In this document: positions 25,284-34,098 of the stretch, one piece after another
How positions within the stretch are numbered: the first letter of the stretch is position 1
Layout: the number at the start of each line of letters is the position of its first letter
Assembly: GCF_036881825.1 (NCBI RefSeq)
Contig: NZ_JBAJMW010000004.1
Coordinates: 428,622 to 492,621 of the forward strand
Length of the DNA: 64,000 nt
Direction: 5' to 3'
Source: Tersicoccus mangrovi
Lineage (GTDB): Bacteria > Actinomycetota > Actinomycetes > Actinomycetales > Micrococcaceae
The notes under the pieces: model-generated
Told to the model about the DNA's origin: nothing
Database searches by the model: none
The model's input: the letters and a program-made list of their open reading frames with translations, nothing else
Made by a program: the position numbers and the translations under genes

Positions 25284-27067
25284 GCTCGTGTGTTGCCTTC
25301 CTCGTCGTGACGGCCGTCCCGGGGCTCGGGAGCGGCCCCGTCGGCGGGTGCCTGCCCGCGCCGGCCGGCGGCGAGCGCGTCGGCCAGTTCCTGCCGGTCG
25401 TCCAGCGGCAGGTTCACGCCCTTGACCTCCTGCCACACCTCGTGTCCGCGGCCGGCCACGAGGATGCTGTCCTGCGGCCCGGCGAGCTCCACGGCGCGCC
25501 GGATGGCCTGCGCCCGCGGGTGGACCTCCTCGACGACCGTGCCGAGCCGCTCGTCGAGGACGGCCCGGTGCACGCCCGCGAGGACGGCGGCGCGGATCGG
25601 GGCGGGATCCTCGTCGTGCGGGTCGTCGTCGGTGACGATGACGACGTCCGCGAGCCGGGCCGCGATCTCGCCCATGAGGGGACGCTTGGTGGCGTCCCGG
25701 TCGCCCGTGGCGCCGAAGACGATCAGCAGCTTCCCGTCGCCGGCCGGCCGGGTTGCCTCGAGGGCGCGGACCAGGGCGTCGGGATTGTGGGCGAAGTCCA
25801 CGATAGCGTGCGGCGCGGTGCCGATGACCTGCATCCGGCCCGGCACCTGCGGAGTGAGGGCGTCCGTCTCGTCCAGCAGGCGCTGCAGCTGCGGCGCGTC
25901 CATGCCCCCGGCGTGCACCATGAGCACGGCCAGGGCGGCGTTGGCGACGTTGAAGCCGCCGGGCAGGCCGGTGCGGGCACGCAGCCGCGCCCCGTCGGGG
26001 CCCGCGAGGGTGAAGCGGTGGCCGAGGCCGTCGCGCACCACGTCGATGACGCGCCAGACGGCGCCCGGCAGGTCGGTCGTGCCGTCGCTCGCCGTGGCGT
26101 CCGCGCCGTCGACGAGCAGCGTCGTCAGGGCGTCGGCGCCGAGCTGCTCGGCCGCGTGGGCGGCCATCGCGCGGCCCCAGTCGTCGTCGGCCAGGACCAC
26201 CGCCCGGCGGGTGTGCTCGGGCGTGAACAGCTGTGCCTTGGCGGCGAAGTACTCCCCCATGCTGCCGTGCAGGTCCAGGTGGTCCTGGGTCAGGTTGGTG
26301 AAGCCGGCGACGTCGAAGCGGATGCCGTCGACCCGGTGGTAGGACAGTGCGTGGGACGAGACCTCCATGGCCGCCGCACCGACGCCGTGCTCGCGCATCA
26401 GGGCGAGGACGGAGTGGACCTGCGGCGCCTCGGGGGTGGTCAGCACCGACGGGATCGGCGTGCGCCCGGCGAGGATCTCGATCGTGCCGATGAGCCCGGT
26501 CTTCGCTCCGGCGGCCCCGAGCAGGGCGGTGGTCAGGTACGTCGTCGTGGTCTTGCCGTTCGTGCCGGTCACCGCGTACAGCGCCGGGGCGGCCTCGCCC
26601 TGCGCCGGCCCGAACACCCGCGCCGACAGGGCACCGACGACCGTGCGCGGCTGCGCGTGGACGAGCACCGGCACGGCGACGCCGGCCCGGGCGGTGTCCG
26701 CTCCGAGGAGGGCGGCGCCCTCGGGGTCGGTGAGAACGGCGACGGCCCCGGCCTCGACCGCGGCGGCCGCGAACTGGGCCCCGTGCCGGTGGGCGCCGGG
26801 AAGCGCCGCATAGAGGTCGCCCGGCAGGGTCTGCGACGTGTTCAGACTCACGCCCGTGACGGCGGGGTCGACGGCCTCGACGGCACCGGCCGCACCGGCC
26901 GCACCGGCCTGCGCCCCGATCAGGGTGCGCAGCTCCGACAGCGGCACCGAGCGGGGGTGGGCGGGCCGCAGCGCGGCCGCACCGGCCGGCGGCTCGTCGG
27001 CGGCATTCGCGTGGTCGCCGGCCGGGACGCGGGCAGCGTCGGCGGAGGCTGAATGATCAGTAGGCAT
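25280..27067 (-). CDS. murE: UDP-MurNAc-dipeptide:amino acid ligase MurE
   Basis: Adds the third residue of the peptidoglycan stem peptide. The 595-aa protein has the ATP loop YAVTGTNGKTTTTYLT, the PEAPQVH and MEVSSHALSYHRVDG substrate segments, and FAHNPDALVRAL. Residues 481-484 read DDPH where diaminopimelate-type enzymes have DNPR. This suggests a different amino acid, probably L-Lys, as in many Micrococcaceae walls. The family role is certain; the amino-acid specificity is inference. An Ala/Pro-rich N-terminal stretch of about 45 residues precedes the core. It starts at ATG 27067, 27 nt after the ftsI stop. Confidence 0.96.
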   Translation of the reverse strand: MPTDHSASADAARVPAGDHANAADEPPAGAAALRPAHPRSVPLSELRTLIGAQAGAAGAAGAVEAVDPAVTGVSLNTSQTLPGDLYAALPGAHRHGAQFAAAAVEAGAVAVLTDPEGAALLGADTARAGVAVPVLVHAQPRTVVGALSARVFGPAQGEAAPALYAVTGTNGKTTTTYLTTALLGAAGAKTGLIGTIEILAGRTPIPSVLTTPEAPQVHSVLALMREHGVGAAAMEVSSHALSYHRVDGIRFDVAGFTNLTQDHLDLHGSMGEYFAAKAQLFTPEHTRRAVVLADDDWGRAMAAHAAEQLGADALTTLLVDGADATASDGTTDLPGAVWRVIDVVRDGLGHRFTLAGPDGARLRARTGLPGGFNVANAALAVLMVHAGGMDAPQLQRLLDETDALTPQVPGRMQVIGTAPHAIVDFAHNPDALVRALEATRPAGDGKLLIVFGATGDRDATKRPLMGEIAARLADVVIVTDDDPHDEDPAPIRAAVLAGVHRAVLDERLGTVVEEVHPRAQAIRRAVELAGPQDSILVAGRGHEVWQEVKGVNLPLDDRQELADALAAGRRGQAPADGAAPEPRDGRHDEEGNTRA

Positions 27068-27093
27068 CCTGTTCACCGTAGCGCGTCCGGCGC

Positions 27094-28884
27094 TCAGTAG
27101 TTCAGCGGCAGATGCGGCGGGGTGCCCGTCGACGGGGGCACCTTGTAGGTGTTCAGCACCTGGCTCATGATCGTCTTGAACGCCGGCGCGGTCGAGATGC
27201 CGTAGATGTTGCCCTGCGGCTTCTGCAGGACGATGCCGACGACGTACCTGGGGTTCTCCATCGGCGCCATCCCGACGAAGGACGCCGTGTACCCGTCGAA
27301 GTGACCGTTGGGTCCGGGGTTCTCCGAGGTACCGGTCTTGCCGCCCACCCGGTAGCCCTCCAGCTGGGCGTCCTTGGCGCCGCCGTCCGTGATGACGCCC
27401 TCGATGATCTGCTGCACCTGATGCGCGGTGTCGTCGGAGACGACGCGCGTGCCGGGGGCGATGGGCACCTTGTGCTCGGTGCCGTCGGGGTCGATGTAGG
27501 CGTCGATCAGGCGCGGCTGCAGACGGATGCCGTTGTTGGCGATCGTCTGGAACGCCATCGCGGTGTGCACGGGCGTCTGGGAGACGCCCTGGCCGAACAG
27601 CACCGTGTACTGCTGGCGGCCGTCCCACTGGTCCGGCGGGGCGAGGATGCCCTGGCTGGTGCCGGGCAGCGGCAGGTTCAGGGGCTGGCCGATGCCGAAG
27701 CGCTTGAGGTAGTCGTAGCGCTGCTGACGGGTCAGCGCGGAGCCGGCCATGACGGTACCGGTGTTCATCGACCAGCCGAGGATGCCGGCGAGGGTGCGCC
27801 GCTCGTACCCGTGCTCGAACGAGTCGGAGAACGTCTGCCCGTCGATGGTGTAGGTCGGCGGCAGCAGGTACTGCGAGAGCGGGGTGGCCTTCTTCTCCTC
27901 GATGAGGCCGGAGGCGGTGATCATCTTGGTGGTCGAGCCGGGCTCGTAGGCGGCGCTGACGGCGAGCGAGCCGCGCCGGTCGGCCGGGGTGGCGCCCGGG
28001 TTGTTCGGGTCCACGGTGGTCGAGTCGGCGACGGCGATCAGGTTGCCGGTGGCGACCTCGACGACCACGGCGGTGCCCCACTCGGCCTTGTTCGCGGCCA
28101 CCTGGTTGGCGATGGCCTGCTGCGCGACCCACTGGATGTCCTGGTTGATCGTGAGCTTGACGGTCTCGCCGTTCTTCGCCGGCACGTCCTCGGAGGTCGC
28201 GTTGGGAATGCGGACGCCGTTGGCCCCGATCTCGAACTTCCGCTGCCCGTCCGTGCCGGTCAGCTGCTTGTCCTGCGTCAGCTCGAGGCCGGCGAGGGCG
28301 CGGTTGTCCGAGCTCATGAAACCGACCAGGCCGCCGGCGACGGCGCCGGACGGGTAGACGCGTTGCGTGTTGGACTCGGAGTAGATCGCCGGGTTGTCCA
28401 GGTCGATGATCCGGGTGCGCACCGCGGGACTGACGTTGCGGGCCACGTAGTTGAACCGCTTGTCGCCCGTCACAGCGGCGCGGACCTTCTTCGGGTCCAT
28501 CTTCAACACACCCGCGAACTGGGCGATGGCCTGGTCGCGGGTCACGTGGGTCATCGCGCCGTTGTCCTGCGCACGGTCGTAGTCCTGGAACAGGGTCTGG
28601 TCCACCGTGATGTTGAAGCTCTGCACGCTCTTGGCGAGCACGTTGCCGTTCGCGTCGACGATCTCGCCCCGCGTGGACGGCATGTCGATGACGCGGGTGC
28701 GGTTCGCCGTGACGGCCTGCGCGAGGCCCGAGGGATCCAGGCCCTGCACCCAGAAGAGCCGGCCGCCGAGGACCACGAGCAGGGCCAGCAGCATGACCAG
28801 CCCGGTTCGCAGCCGCCGGCCGATCACCGCCTGCGCCATCCCGTCGCGAGTCCGTCCAGGTGTCGTCGTCCTGCCTGCTGCCAC
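27094..28884 (-). CDS. ftsI: Septal penicillin-binding protein FtsI (class B PBP)
   Basis: Transpeptidase that crosslinks septal peptidoglycan with FtsW. One membrane helix (about residues 27-46) anchors a periplasmic PBP-dimer domain (RVIDMPSTRGEIVDANGNVLA) and the transpeptidase domain. The catalytic triad motifs are intact: S317-TTK320, SMN at 372-374 and KTG at 516-518. The 596-aa length is typical of actinobacterial PBP3/PbpB. It starts at 28884; M16 is an alternative start. No PASTA repeat follows. The gene is 143 bp after ftsL and precedes murE. Confidence 0.97.
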   Translation of the reverse strand: MAAGRTTTPGRTRDGMAQAVIGRRLRTGLVMLLALLVVLGGRLFWVQGLDPSGLAQAVTANRTRVIDMPSTRGEIVDANGNVLAKSVQSFNITVDQTLFQDYDRAQDNGAMTHVTRDQAIAQFAGVLKMDPKKVRAAVTGDKRFNYVARNVSPAVRTRIIDLDNPAIYSESNTQRVYPSGAVAGGLVGFMSSDNRALAGLELTQDKQLTGTDGQRKFEIGANGVRIPNATSEDVPAKNGETVKLTINQDIQWVAQQAIANQVAANKAEWGTAVVVEVATGNLIAVADSTTVDPNNPGATPADRRGSLAVSAAYEPGSTTKMITASGLIEEKKATPLSQYLLPPTYTIDGQTFSDSFEHGYERRTLAGILGWSMNTGTVMAGSALTRQQRYDYLKRFGIGQPLNLPLPGTSQGILAPPDQWDGRQQYTVLFGQGVSQTPVHTAMAFQTIANNGIRLQPRLIDAYIDPDGTEHKVPIAPGTRVVSDDTAHQVQQIIEGVITDGGAKDAQLEGYRVGGKTGTSENPGPNGHFDGYTASFVGMAPMENPRYVVGIVLQKPQGNIYGISTAPAFKTIMSQVLNTYKVPPSTGTPPHLPLNY

Positions 28885-29027
28885 GCTCTTCCCATCGCTT
28901 CAGGAGCGGCGCGCACGGGTGACTGCCCGCCGCGTCGTTCCTCGGTCGTTCTCTGCTGGTGGTCCCGGCGGCGGCCGACAAGTGTCGGCCGTTCGTCAGG
29001 GGTTCGTGGTCCCGCGGATGCCGCGGG

Positions 29028-29618
29028 TCACTGGCCCTTCTGCCGCGGCGCCTCGATGGTGCCGCCGTGCAGATCGACCGGCTGGGGCGCCGTGCCCTTC
29101 GACGCGGCCGACCCCTTCTTGCCATCATCGGCCTTGTCCCCCGTCTTCACCGGGGAGGGCGCGCCGGGAACCGCCGGAGCGGGGATGAGAACCTTCGGCG
29201 CGTCCTTCTTCACGGCCGCGGTCGGGTTGCCGGAGACGCTGAGACGGTCCAGGTTGATGTACCCGGGCGCCGGGGCGGGGACCATGCCCGCCTTGGCGGC
29301 CTTCGCGGCGAGGTTCTGGGGCGCCACGTTGTTCTCCACCTGGGCCGTGAGCGCCTCGTTGCCCTCGGTCAGCGCCGTCTGCTCGTTGCGCAGCTTGATC
29401 AGCTCGTACTGGCCGCCGGACACGTTGATGTTCAGGACGAGCACGGCCACCAGCGCCGAGGCCAGGACGAGGAAGCAGAACACGACGAACGGCGTGCGAC
29501 GGCGGCTGGGCCCGGCGGGGACCACCGACAGGGGCGTCCGGCGGCGCGGTTCGGTGCGCGCGCGGCCGGCGGCCTCGTGGACGGCGGGCGCATCGGGCTG
29601 GGTGGTGACGGCACTCAT
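29028..29618 (-). CDS. ftsL: FtsL-like septum formation protein
   Basis: 196-aa bitopic protein at the dcw position of ftsL. It has a basic N terminus, one membrane helix (about residues 44-65), then a short leucine-zipper-like coiled coil (YELIKLRNEQTALTEGNEAL). A Pro/Ala/Lys-rich extracytoplasmic tail follows. FtsL proteins are poorly conserved in sequence; the assignment rests on topology, coiled coil and position between rsmH and ftsI. The ATG overlaps the rsmH stop as ATGA. Confidence 0.85.
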   Translation of the reverse strand: MSAVTTQPDAPAVHEAAGRARTEPRRRTPLSVVPAGPSRRRTPFVVFCFLVLASALVAVLVLNINVSGGQYELIKLRNEQTALTEGNEALTAQVENNVAPQNLAAKAAKAGMVPAPAPGYINLDRLSVSGNPTAAVKKDAPKVLIPAPAVPGAPSPVKTGDKADDGKKGSAASKGTAPQPVDLHGGTIEAPRQKGQ

Positions 29619-30625
29619 GCGCCTCTCCTGTCTGTGTGGTGGCCAGTGCGGGGTGGTGCGGGATCCTCGAGGATGCGTTCGGCCGCCCGGAGGCGGGCCG
29701 AGGCGGCGCGGGGATTGGCCGCGATCTCCTGCTCGGTCGGGGTCTCGGTACCCCGGGTGAGCAGGCGGAAGCGCGCCCGGTGCTCGGGCAGCTCGACGGG
29801 GAAGCCCTTCGGGGCGCTCGACCGCGACGCCGCGGCCAGGTCGCGCTTGACGATGGCATCCTCGAGCGAGTGGTACGAGAGCACGACGATCCGGCCGTGC
29901 AGCGCGAGGGCGGCGAGGGCGGCCGGGACGGCCCGCTCGAGCACGTCGAGCTCCTCGTTCACGGCGATGCGCAGGGCCTGGAAGGTCCGCTTCGCGGGGT
30001 GGCCGCCGGTGCGGGCGGCGGCCGCGGGCACGGCGGAGCGGATGACGTCGACGAGCGCACCCGTGGTCGCCAACTCGGCGGTGGTGCGAGCGGTGACGAT
30101 GGCGCGGGCGATGCGACCGGCGAACTTCTCCTCGCCGTAGCGGCGGATGATCCGCACGAGCTCGGACTCGTCCGCGGTGTTGACCAGCTCGCGGGCGGTG
30201 ATGCCGGTCGTCGTGTCCATCCGCATGTCCAGCGGGGCGTCCTGGGCGTAGGCGAAGCCGCGGTCGGCCTCGTCGAGTTGCAGGGAGGAGACGCCGAGGT
30301 CGTAGAGGGCGCCGTCGAGGTGGTCCACGCCGGCCTCGGCGAGGGCGTCGGGCACCTCGTCGTAGACGGCCTTGACCAGGGTGGCCCGATCACCGAAGGG
30401 GGCGAGGCGTTCCCCGGCCAGCGCGAGGGCCTGGGGGTCGCGGTCGACGCCGATGAGGCGCAGATCAGGGAAGCGGGTGAGCATCGCCTCGCTGTGGCCA
30501 CCCATGCCGAGCGTCGCGTCCAGCACCACGGCACCGGGGCGGTCGAGGGCAGGAGCGAGAAGGTCGAGCGTGCGGTTCAGGAGGACGGGGGTGTGGCGCA
30601 TCGACGTCGGCTTCTGCCCGCTCAT
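29615..30625 (-). CDS. rsmH: 16S rRNA (cytosine-N4)-methyltransferase RsmH
   Basis: SAM-dependent enzyme (MraW) that methylates N4 of C1402 of 16S rRNA (E. coli numbering). Visible motifs are RHTPVLLNRTLDLL, the SAM-site VLDATLGMGGHSEAML, LYDLGVSSLQLDEADRGFAY, and the C-terminal KRTFQALRIAVNEEL and LSYHSLEDAIVK. The ATG at 30625 has GAGG about 7 nt upstream and is chosen over the adjacent GTG and the open frame further upstream. A 316-bp gap separates it from mraZ, larger than usual for this pair. Confidence 0.97.
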   Translation of the reverse strand: MSGQKPTSMRHTPVLLNRTLDLLAPALDRPGAVVLDATLGMGGHSEAMLTRFPDLRLIGVDRDPQALALAGERLAPFGDRATLVKAVYDEVPDALAEAGVDHLDGALYDLGVSSLQLDEADRGFAYAQDAPLDMRMDTTTGITARELVNTADESELVRIIRRYGEEKFAGRIARAIVTARTTAELATTGALVDVIRSAVPAAAARTGGHPAKRTFQALRIAVNEELDVLERAVPAALAALALHGRIVVLSYHSLEDAIVKRDLAAASRSSAPKGFPVELPEHRARFRLLTRGTETPTEQEIAANPRAASARLRAAERILEDPAPPRTGHHTDRRGA

Positions 30626-30941
30626 CACACCTCGCCCCACCTCGTGCCGCGCACCGTCCCGGCGACCGGGAAGCAGTGTCACGGCCGTGCCGGGCCGCCT
30701 CCGTGGGAGGGGGTGGTCCGGCGTCGTCATGTCCTGATCAACAATCGCATCCGGATGGCCCGTGAGCCGGGACGGACGCGCGCGACGCGCCGTGATGTCG
30801 GTGCAGTCGGATCCCCATCCGCGCCTGCCCCCGTCAGCCTGACTCCGGGGAAGGTGAGTCAGGTCGAGAGGACGGGCGGCTGGAGATCCCACCACAGCGC
30901 ATCCGGCGCGTCGCAGGGTTCCCGTCGTCATCGTCGTGGCC
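30626..30941 (-). other. rsmH-mraZ intergenic region
   Basis: A 316-bp gap without a recognisable gene. It contains a CCTGACTC/GAGTCAGG hairpin (30838-30845 with 30856-30863, 10-nt loop), 97 nt past the mraZ stop. The frame of rsmH stays open through most of it, but the translation has no family similarity. I see no clear promoter. Confidence 0.5.
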
Positions 30942-31373
30942 TCAGAAGACACCCGGCAGGGCGTCCTCGTCGGTCTCGGAGAAGGCGTTCTCCTTCTCCG
31001 TCAGGTACCCCTGCCAGGCCTGGGCGTCCCAGATCTCGGCTCGGGTCCCTGCGCCGATCACGGCCAGTTCCCGGTCCAGCCCTGCGTAGTCCCGCAGCGC
31101 CGCAGGGATGGTGACCCGTCCCTGCTTGTCCGGCACCTCGTCGGAGGCGCCGGAGAGAAAGACCCGAATGTAGTCCCGGACCTGACGCGACGAGATGGGG
31201 GCTTGTCGCATCTGTTCGTGGACTCGTTCGAACTCCTTCTGACTGAACACGTAGAGGCAACGTTCCTGCCCTCGGGTGAGCACCAGGCCCTCCGACAGTT
31301 CCTCGCGGAACTTCGCCGGAAGAATGAGACGCCCTTTCTCGTCGAGACGGGGCGAGTACGTTCCCAGGAACAC
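30942..31373 (-). CDS. mraZ: Transcriptional regulator MraZ
   Basis: 143-aa AbrB-like protein with two SpoVT/AbrB-type repeats, DEKGRLILPAKFREEL (about residues 11-26) and DKQGRVTIPAALRDYAGL (about 82-99), each carrying the DxKGR pattern. MraZ forms ring oligomers and represses or tunes its own dcw operon by binding tandem repeats in the promoter. Such repeats are present immediately upstream. The start is GTG 31373, preceded by a G-rich TTGGGGG segment. It heads the leftward cluster. Confidence 0.97.
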   Translation of the reverse strand: MFLGTYSPRLDEKGRLILPAKFREELSEGLVLTRGQERCLYVFSQKEFERVHEQMRQAPISSRQVRDYIRVFLSGASDEVPDKQGRVTIPAALRDYAGLDRELAVIGAGTRAEIWDAQAWQGYLTEKENAFSETDEDALPGVF

Positions 31374-31402
31374 CTCGCACCCCCAAGCGCGTCTCCGTCA
31401 TC

Positions 31403-31438
31403 CTCTACTACGCTCCACTTTACTCCACCGCCCTCCAC
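31403..31438 (-). promoter_or_regulatory. MraZ-box array in the mraZ promoter
   Basis: On the minus strand GTGGAG occurs at 31438-31433, 31428-31423 and 31418-31413, with a degenerate GTAGAG at 31408-31403, all on an exact 10-bp period. This is the arrangement of MraZ operator repeats: three or more boxes, one helical turn apart. Confidence 0.85.
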
Positions 31439-31444
31439 TGTCAA
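31417..31444 (-). promoter_or_regulatory. Putative mraZ/dcw promoter
   Basis: Minus-strand TTGACA (31444-31439), a 16-nt spacer and TAAAGT (31422-31417). Two MraZ boxes lie in the spacer and one overlaps the -10 element, as expected for autorepression. Confidence 0.7.
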
Positions 31445-31749
31445 CGCACATCGTTCCCCGATCGCCGTGTCCGCGCGTCCTGGCGCGGATCGGGGGTGTG
31501 GGCTGCGGGCACACGACGCCGCGGACACCGGATCGGAGCGCACGGCGGCTCACGCGAGTGGAGTGCCTTCTCCGGGGCCGGGAGGAGAGCGTCCGACCCG
31601 ACGCCGCACGATGCGGCACCCCTCGGCGGCACCCCTGCTTCCCTGTCAATCCGGCGATCTCCGGTGTCGGCGGTCTGCTCTCGGTGGCACGGCGGTACGC
31701 GATCGACGGCGCCGTCGCGCCGGCACCGCCCCGGGGCTCGACGCTCGTC

Positions 31750-31788
31750 GTGGAGGGAAGTGGAGGACCCCGGTGGAGCGGAGTGGAG
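31750..31788 (+). repeat. Second GTGGAG cluster, inverted relative to the mraZ boxes
   Basis: GTGGAG on the plus strand at 31750-31755, 31760-31765, 31773-31778 and 31783-31788, spaced 10, 13 and 10 bp. It is the same hexamer as the MraZ boxes but in opposite orientation, about 310 bp further from mraZ. No TTGACA-like element accompanies it. Function unknown. Confidence 0.55.
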
Positions 31789-31855
31789 GACCGCCGTCAC
31801 GGAGCGGGAGGAACAGGCGCCGACGACCGGCGCTTCGGGTACACCCCGGACATGA

Positions 31856-31883
31856 CGAAGGGCCCGCCGTGGCGGGCCCTTCG
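31856..31883. terminator. Strong hairpin downstream of the DUF3040 gene
   Basis: CGAAGGGCCCGCC, GT, GGCGGGCCCTTCG: a perfect 13-bp inverted repeat, 94 nt past the stop of the leftward DUF3040 gene. It would insulate the dcw promoter from upstream transcription. Confidence 0.7.
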
Positions 31884-31977
31884 CAAGCTCGGTGATCAGG
31901 TGTCGTGCAACCTCGTCAGCCGGACGACCGTGACGTCCGGCCGGGGGGCCGGCGGTCCACCGACGTGACCGACGGTG

Positions 31978-32352
31978 TCAGGAGTCGTCGCGCCGACGCT
32001 CGTCCCATCGTTCCTCGAGGGACGTCATGAAGGCGCTGCGCCGGGGCCGGGCGGAACTCCCCCCGCCGGCGGCCCCGTCCGCCGGGGTGCGGCGGCGCCG
32101 GGACGAGGCCCAGTAGATGCCGGCACCCATGATGAGGAAGCCGAGGACGCCGAGCACGATGATCTGCGACGAGATGCCGAACAACAGCACGAGAACGCCG
32201 ACCACGGCCACGAGCGATCCGAGGATGATGTGCCGGGCGGCCACCGATCGCGTCGACCCGGACCCGAGTGTGCTCGCCAGTTTGGGGTCCTCGTTGTGCA
32301 ACTGCTGTTCCAGCTGCTCGAGCAGGCGCTGCTCGTGCTCCGACAGTGGCAT
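31978..32352 (-). CDS. DUF3040 membrane protein
   Basis: 124-aa protein of the DUF3040 family, found next to mraZ or dinB in many actinobacteria. It begins MPLSEHEQRLLEQLEQQL, the family signature, followed by two predicted membrane helices (about residues 40-60 and 65-85) and a basic tail. ATG 32352 has a consensus AAGGAGG 6 nt upstream, so the longer open frame is rejected. Function is unknown; the position beside the dcw cluster is conserved. Confidence 0.88.
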   Translation of the reverse strand: MPLSEHEQRLLEQLEQQLHNEDPKLASTLGSGSTRSVAARHIILGSLVAVVGVLVLLFGISSQIIVLGVLGFLIMGAGIYWASSRRRRTPADGAAGGGSSARPRRSAFMTSLEERWDERRRDDS

Positions 32353-32607
32353 CACTGCCTCCTTGCCCTCGATCCGACCTGAAGGATCCCCGCGCCCCGC
32401 TGATTGGCCCGTGAGGAAAACTCCGACTCCTGGTCTGGAGAACGATTCTCGCACGGATGATGTTCCCTGATCGCTCGGATTCCGAGCAGTTTCTGGGGGG
32501 TCGTCCCGAGGGGTCGCTCCTACCACGCCGTCGAGTTGCGGCCGCGCAGTCAGAACAGTGTGTCCTCCACCAGAATAGGGTCCCGCCGAACGCAATGGAA
32601 AGCGGTC

Positions 32608-34098
32608 TTATCGATGACGGGGATATCCCTCGCGGCCCCACCCGGAGCGGGCCTGTGGCGGCGGTGTCCCGGCGTCGCCGGGACGCCGTTCGCGCCCCGT
32701 ACCAGGGGCGTCCGGAGACCCGTCCGGTGCCGGCATCCGGGCACCGGGCGACGTCGTGGTCCGGGAGCCGGCGGAGTTCCCGGAGGACCTCGGACGCCCC
32801 TCCGTCGATGCCCCACCACGGGCCGCCGCGGCGCTCTCCCCCGCCCCCGGCCGGCCGGCCGGACCCGGCAGCAGGCGCGCCGGGCCCACGGCCGTGGAAC
32901 CGAACCGCCGGTGGACGTCGTCGAGGGTGCGTTCAGCGGTGCGCCAGTTGTTCTCCTGCCGGTCGATGCTCAGCTGCTCGGCGACGCCGGTGGCATCCGC
33001 CAGCGACTCGGCGCGCAGACCGATGAGGCGCACCGGCAGGGGCCGCGGTCCGAGCGCACGCAGCAGGGCGACGGAGACGGCGTGCAGCCGCGCGGCGCTG
33101 TCGATGCCCTCCACCAGCGAGTGGGACCGGGTGAGGGTCGTGAAGTCCGAGTAGCGGACCTTGATCGAGACCGTGCGGCACTGCAGGCCCGCGGCGCGCA
33201 GCCGAGCGGCGGTGCGGTGGGCCAGGCGCAGCAACTCCGCCTCGAGCCGCACGTCGGCCGCGACGTCGACGGCGAACGTCTCCTCGGCGCCCATGCTCTT
33301 CTCCACCCGAACCGGTGTCACGGACCGCGGGTCGATGCCCCACGAGAGCCGGTGCACGTGTTCCCCGGTGGCGCCGAGCATCCGCCGCATCGTCTCGATC
33401 GGCGTCGCCGCGAGCTGGGCGACCGTGGAGATGCCGGCCCTCGCCAGCACCTGCCGGGTCTTCTCCCCCACGCCCCACAACGCCGTCACCGGCAGCGAGT
33501 GCAGGAAGTCGACGGTGTGCTCGGACGGGATCAGCAACAGGCCGTCGGGCTTGGCCTGCGTCGAGGCGATCTTGGCGACGAACTTCGTGTCGGCGATGCC
33601 GACCGTCGCCGGCAGGCCGAGTTCGGTCCGGATGCGCTCGCGCAGCATCCGCGCGATCTGCAGGGGCTCGCCGAGTCGCCGGACGGCGCTGCCCACGTCG
33701 AGGAACGCCTCGTCGACGCTCACCTGTTCGACGAGGTCGGTCACGCGCGCGAACTCCGCCATCACGCGGGCCGACATGCGCCGGTACTTCTCCATGGACG
33801 GGACGACGATGCGCACCTGGGGGCACAGCCGTTGCGCAGCCCCCACCGGCATCGCCGACCGGACGCCGTAGGCCCGCGCCTCGTAGGACGCCGAGAGCAC
33901 CACGGATCGCGGCGACGCCCCGCCGACCAGCACCTCGTGCCCCTTCAGCGACGGGTCGTCCAGTTCCTCGACGGAGACGTAGAACGCGTCCATGTCCACG
34001 TGCATGATGACGCTGCCGCGCGGGTTGCGCGCGGACGGCGTCCCCGGCGCTCCCTCGACCCCGGCCCGCGTTCGTCCCTGCCCGCTCACGGTGTCCAT
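32608..34098 (-). CDS. dinB: DNA polymerase IV (Y family)
   Basis: Translesion polymerase. The palm motif MHVDMDAFYVSVEE (D35 and D37) and SVDEAFLD supply the catalytic acids, so this is an active DinB, unlike ImuB at 57.4 kb. The little-finger domain follows (about residues 275-385), then a long Ala/Gly/Pro-rich tail of about 90 residues without a recognisable clamp-binding peptide. The start is uncertain: ATG 34098 gives 496 aa with a 32-residue leader, but no good ribosome site is seen. It is divergent from the prenyl synthetase gene. Confidence 0.93.
   Translation of the reverse strand: MDTVSGQGRTRAGVEGAPGTPSARNPRGSVIMHVDMDAFYVSVEELDDPSLKGHEVLVGGASPRSVVLSASYEARAYGVRSAMPVGAAQRLCPQVRIVVPSMEKYRRMSARVMAEFARVTDLVEQVSVDEAFLDVGSAVRRLGEPLQIARMLRERIRTELGLPATVGIADTKFVAKIASTQAKPDGLLLIPSEHTVDFLHSLPVTALWGVGEKTRQVLARAGISTVAQLAATPIETMRRMLGATGEHVHRLSWGIDPRSVTPVRVEKSMGAEETFAVDVAADVRLEAELLRLAHRTAARLRAAGLQCRTVSIKVRYSDFTTLTRSHSLVEGIDSAARLHAVSVALLRALGPRPLPVRLIGLRAESLADATGVAEQLSIDRQENNWRTAERTLDDVHRRFGSTAVGPARLLPGPAGRPGAGESAAAARGGASTEGRPRSSGNSAGSRTTTSPGARMPAPDGSPDAPGTGRERRPGDAGTPPPQARSGWGREGYPRHR

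Larger units (their letters stand above)
31374..31977 (-). other. mraZ upstream region without genes
   Basis: A 604-bp stretch. From right to left it holds the DUF3040-side terminator (31856-31883), an inverted cluster of four GTGGAG motifs (31750-31788), one lone GTGGAG (31558-31563), and the mraZ promoter with its boxes (31403-31444). Short open frames exist on both strands, but none has family similarity or a ribosome site. Confidence 0.6.

Noticed and set aside
31496..31855. 119-residue plus-strand frame ending at the 31856 hairpin
   Set aside because: It ends neatly before a terminator, but has no ribosome site, no family similarity, and runs through the GTGGAG cluster; the hairpin is better explained by the DUF3040 gene.
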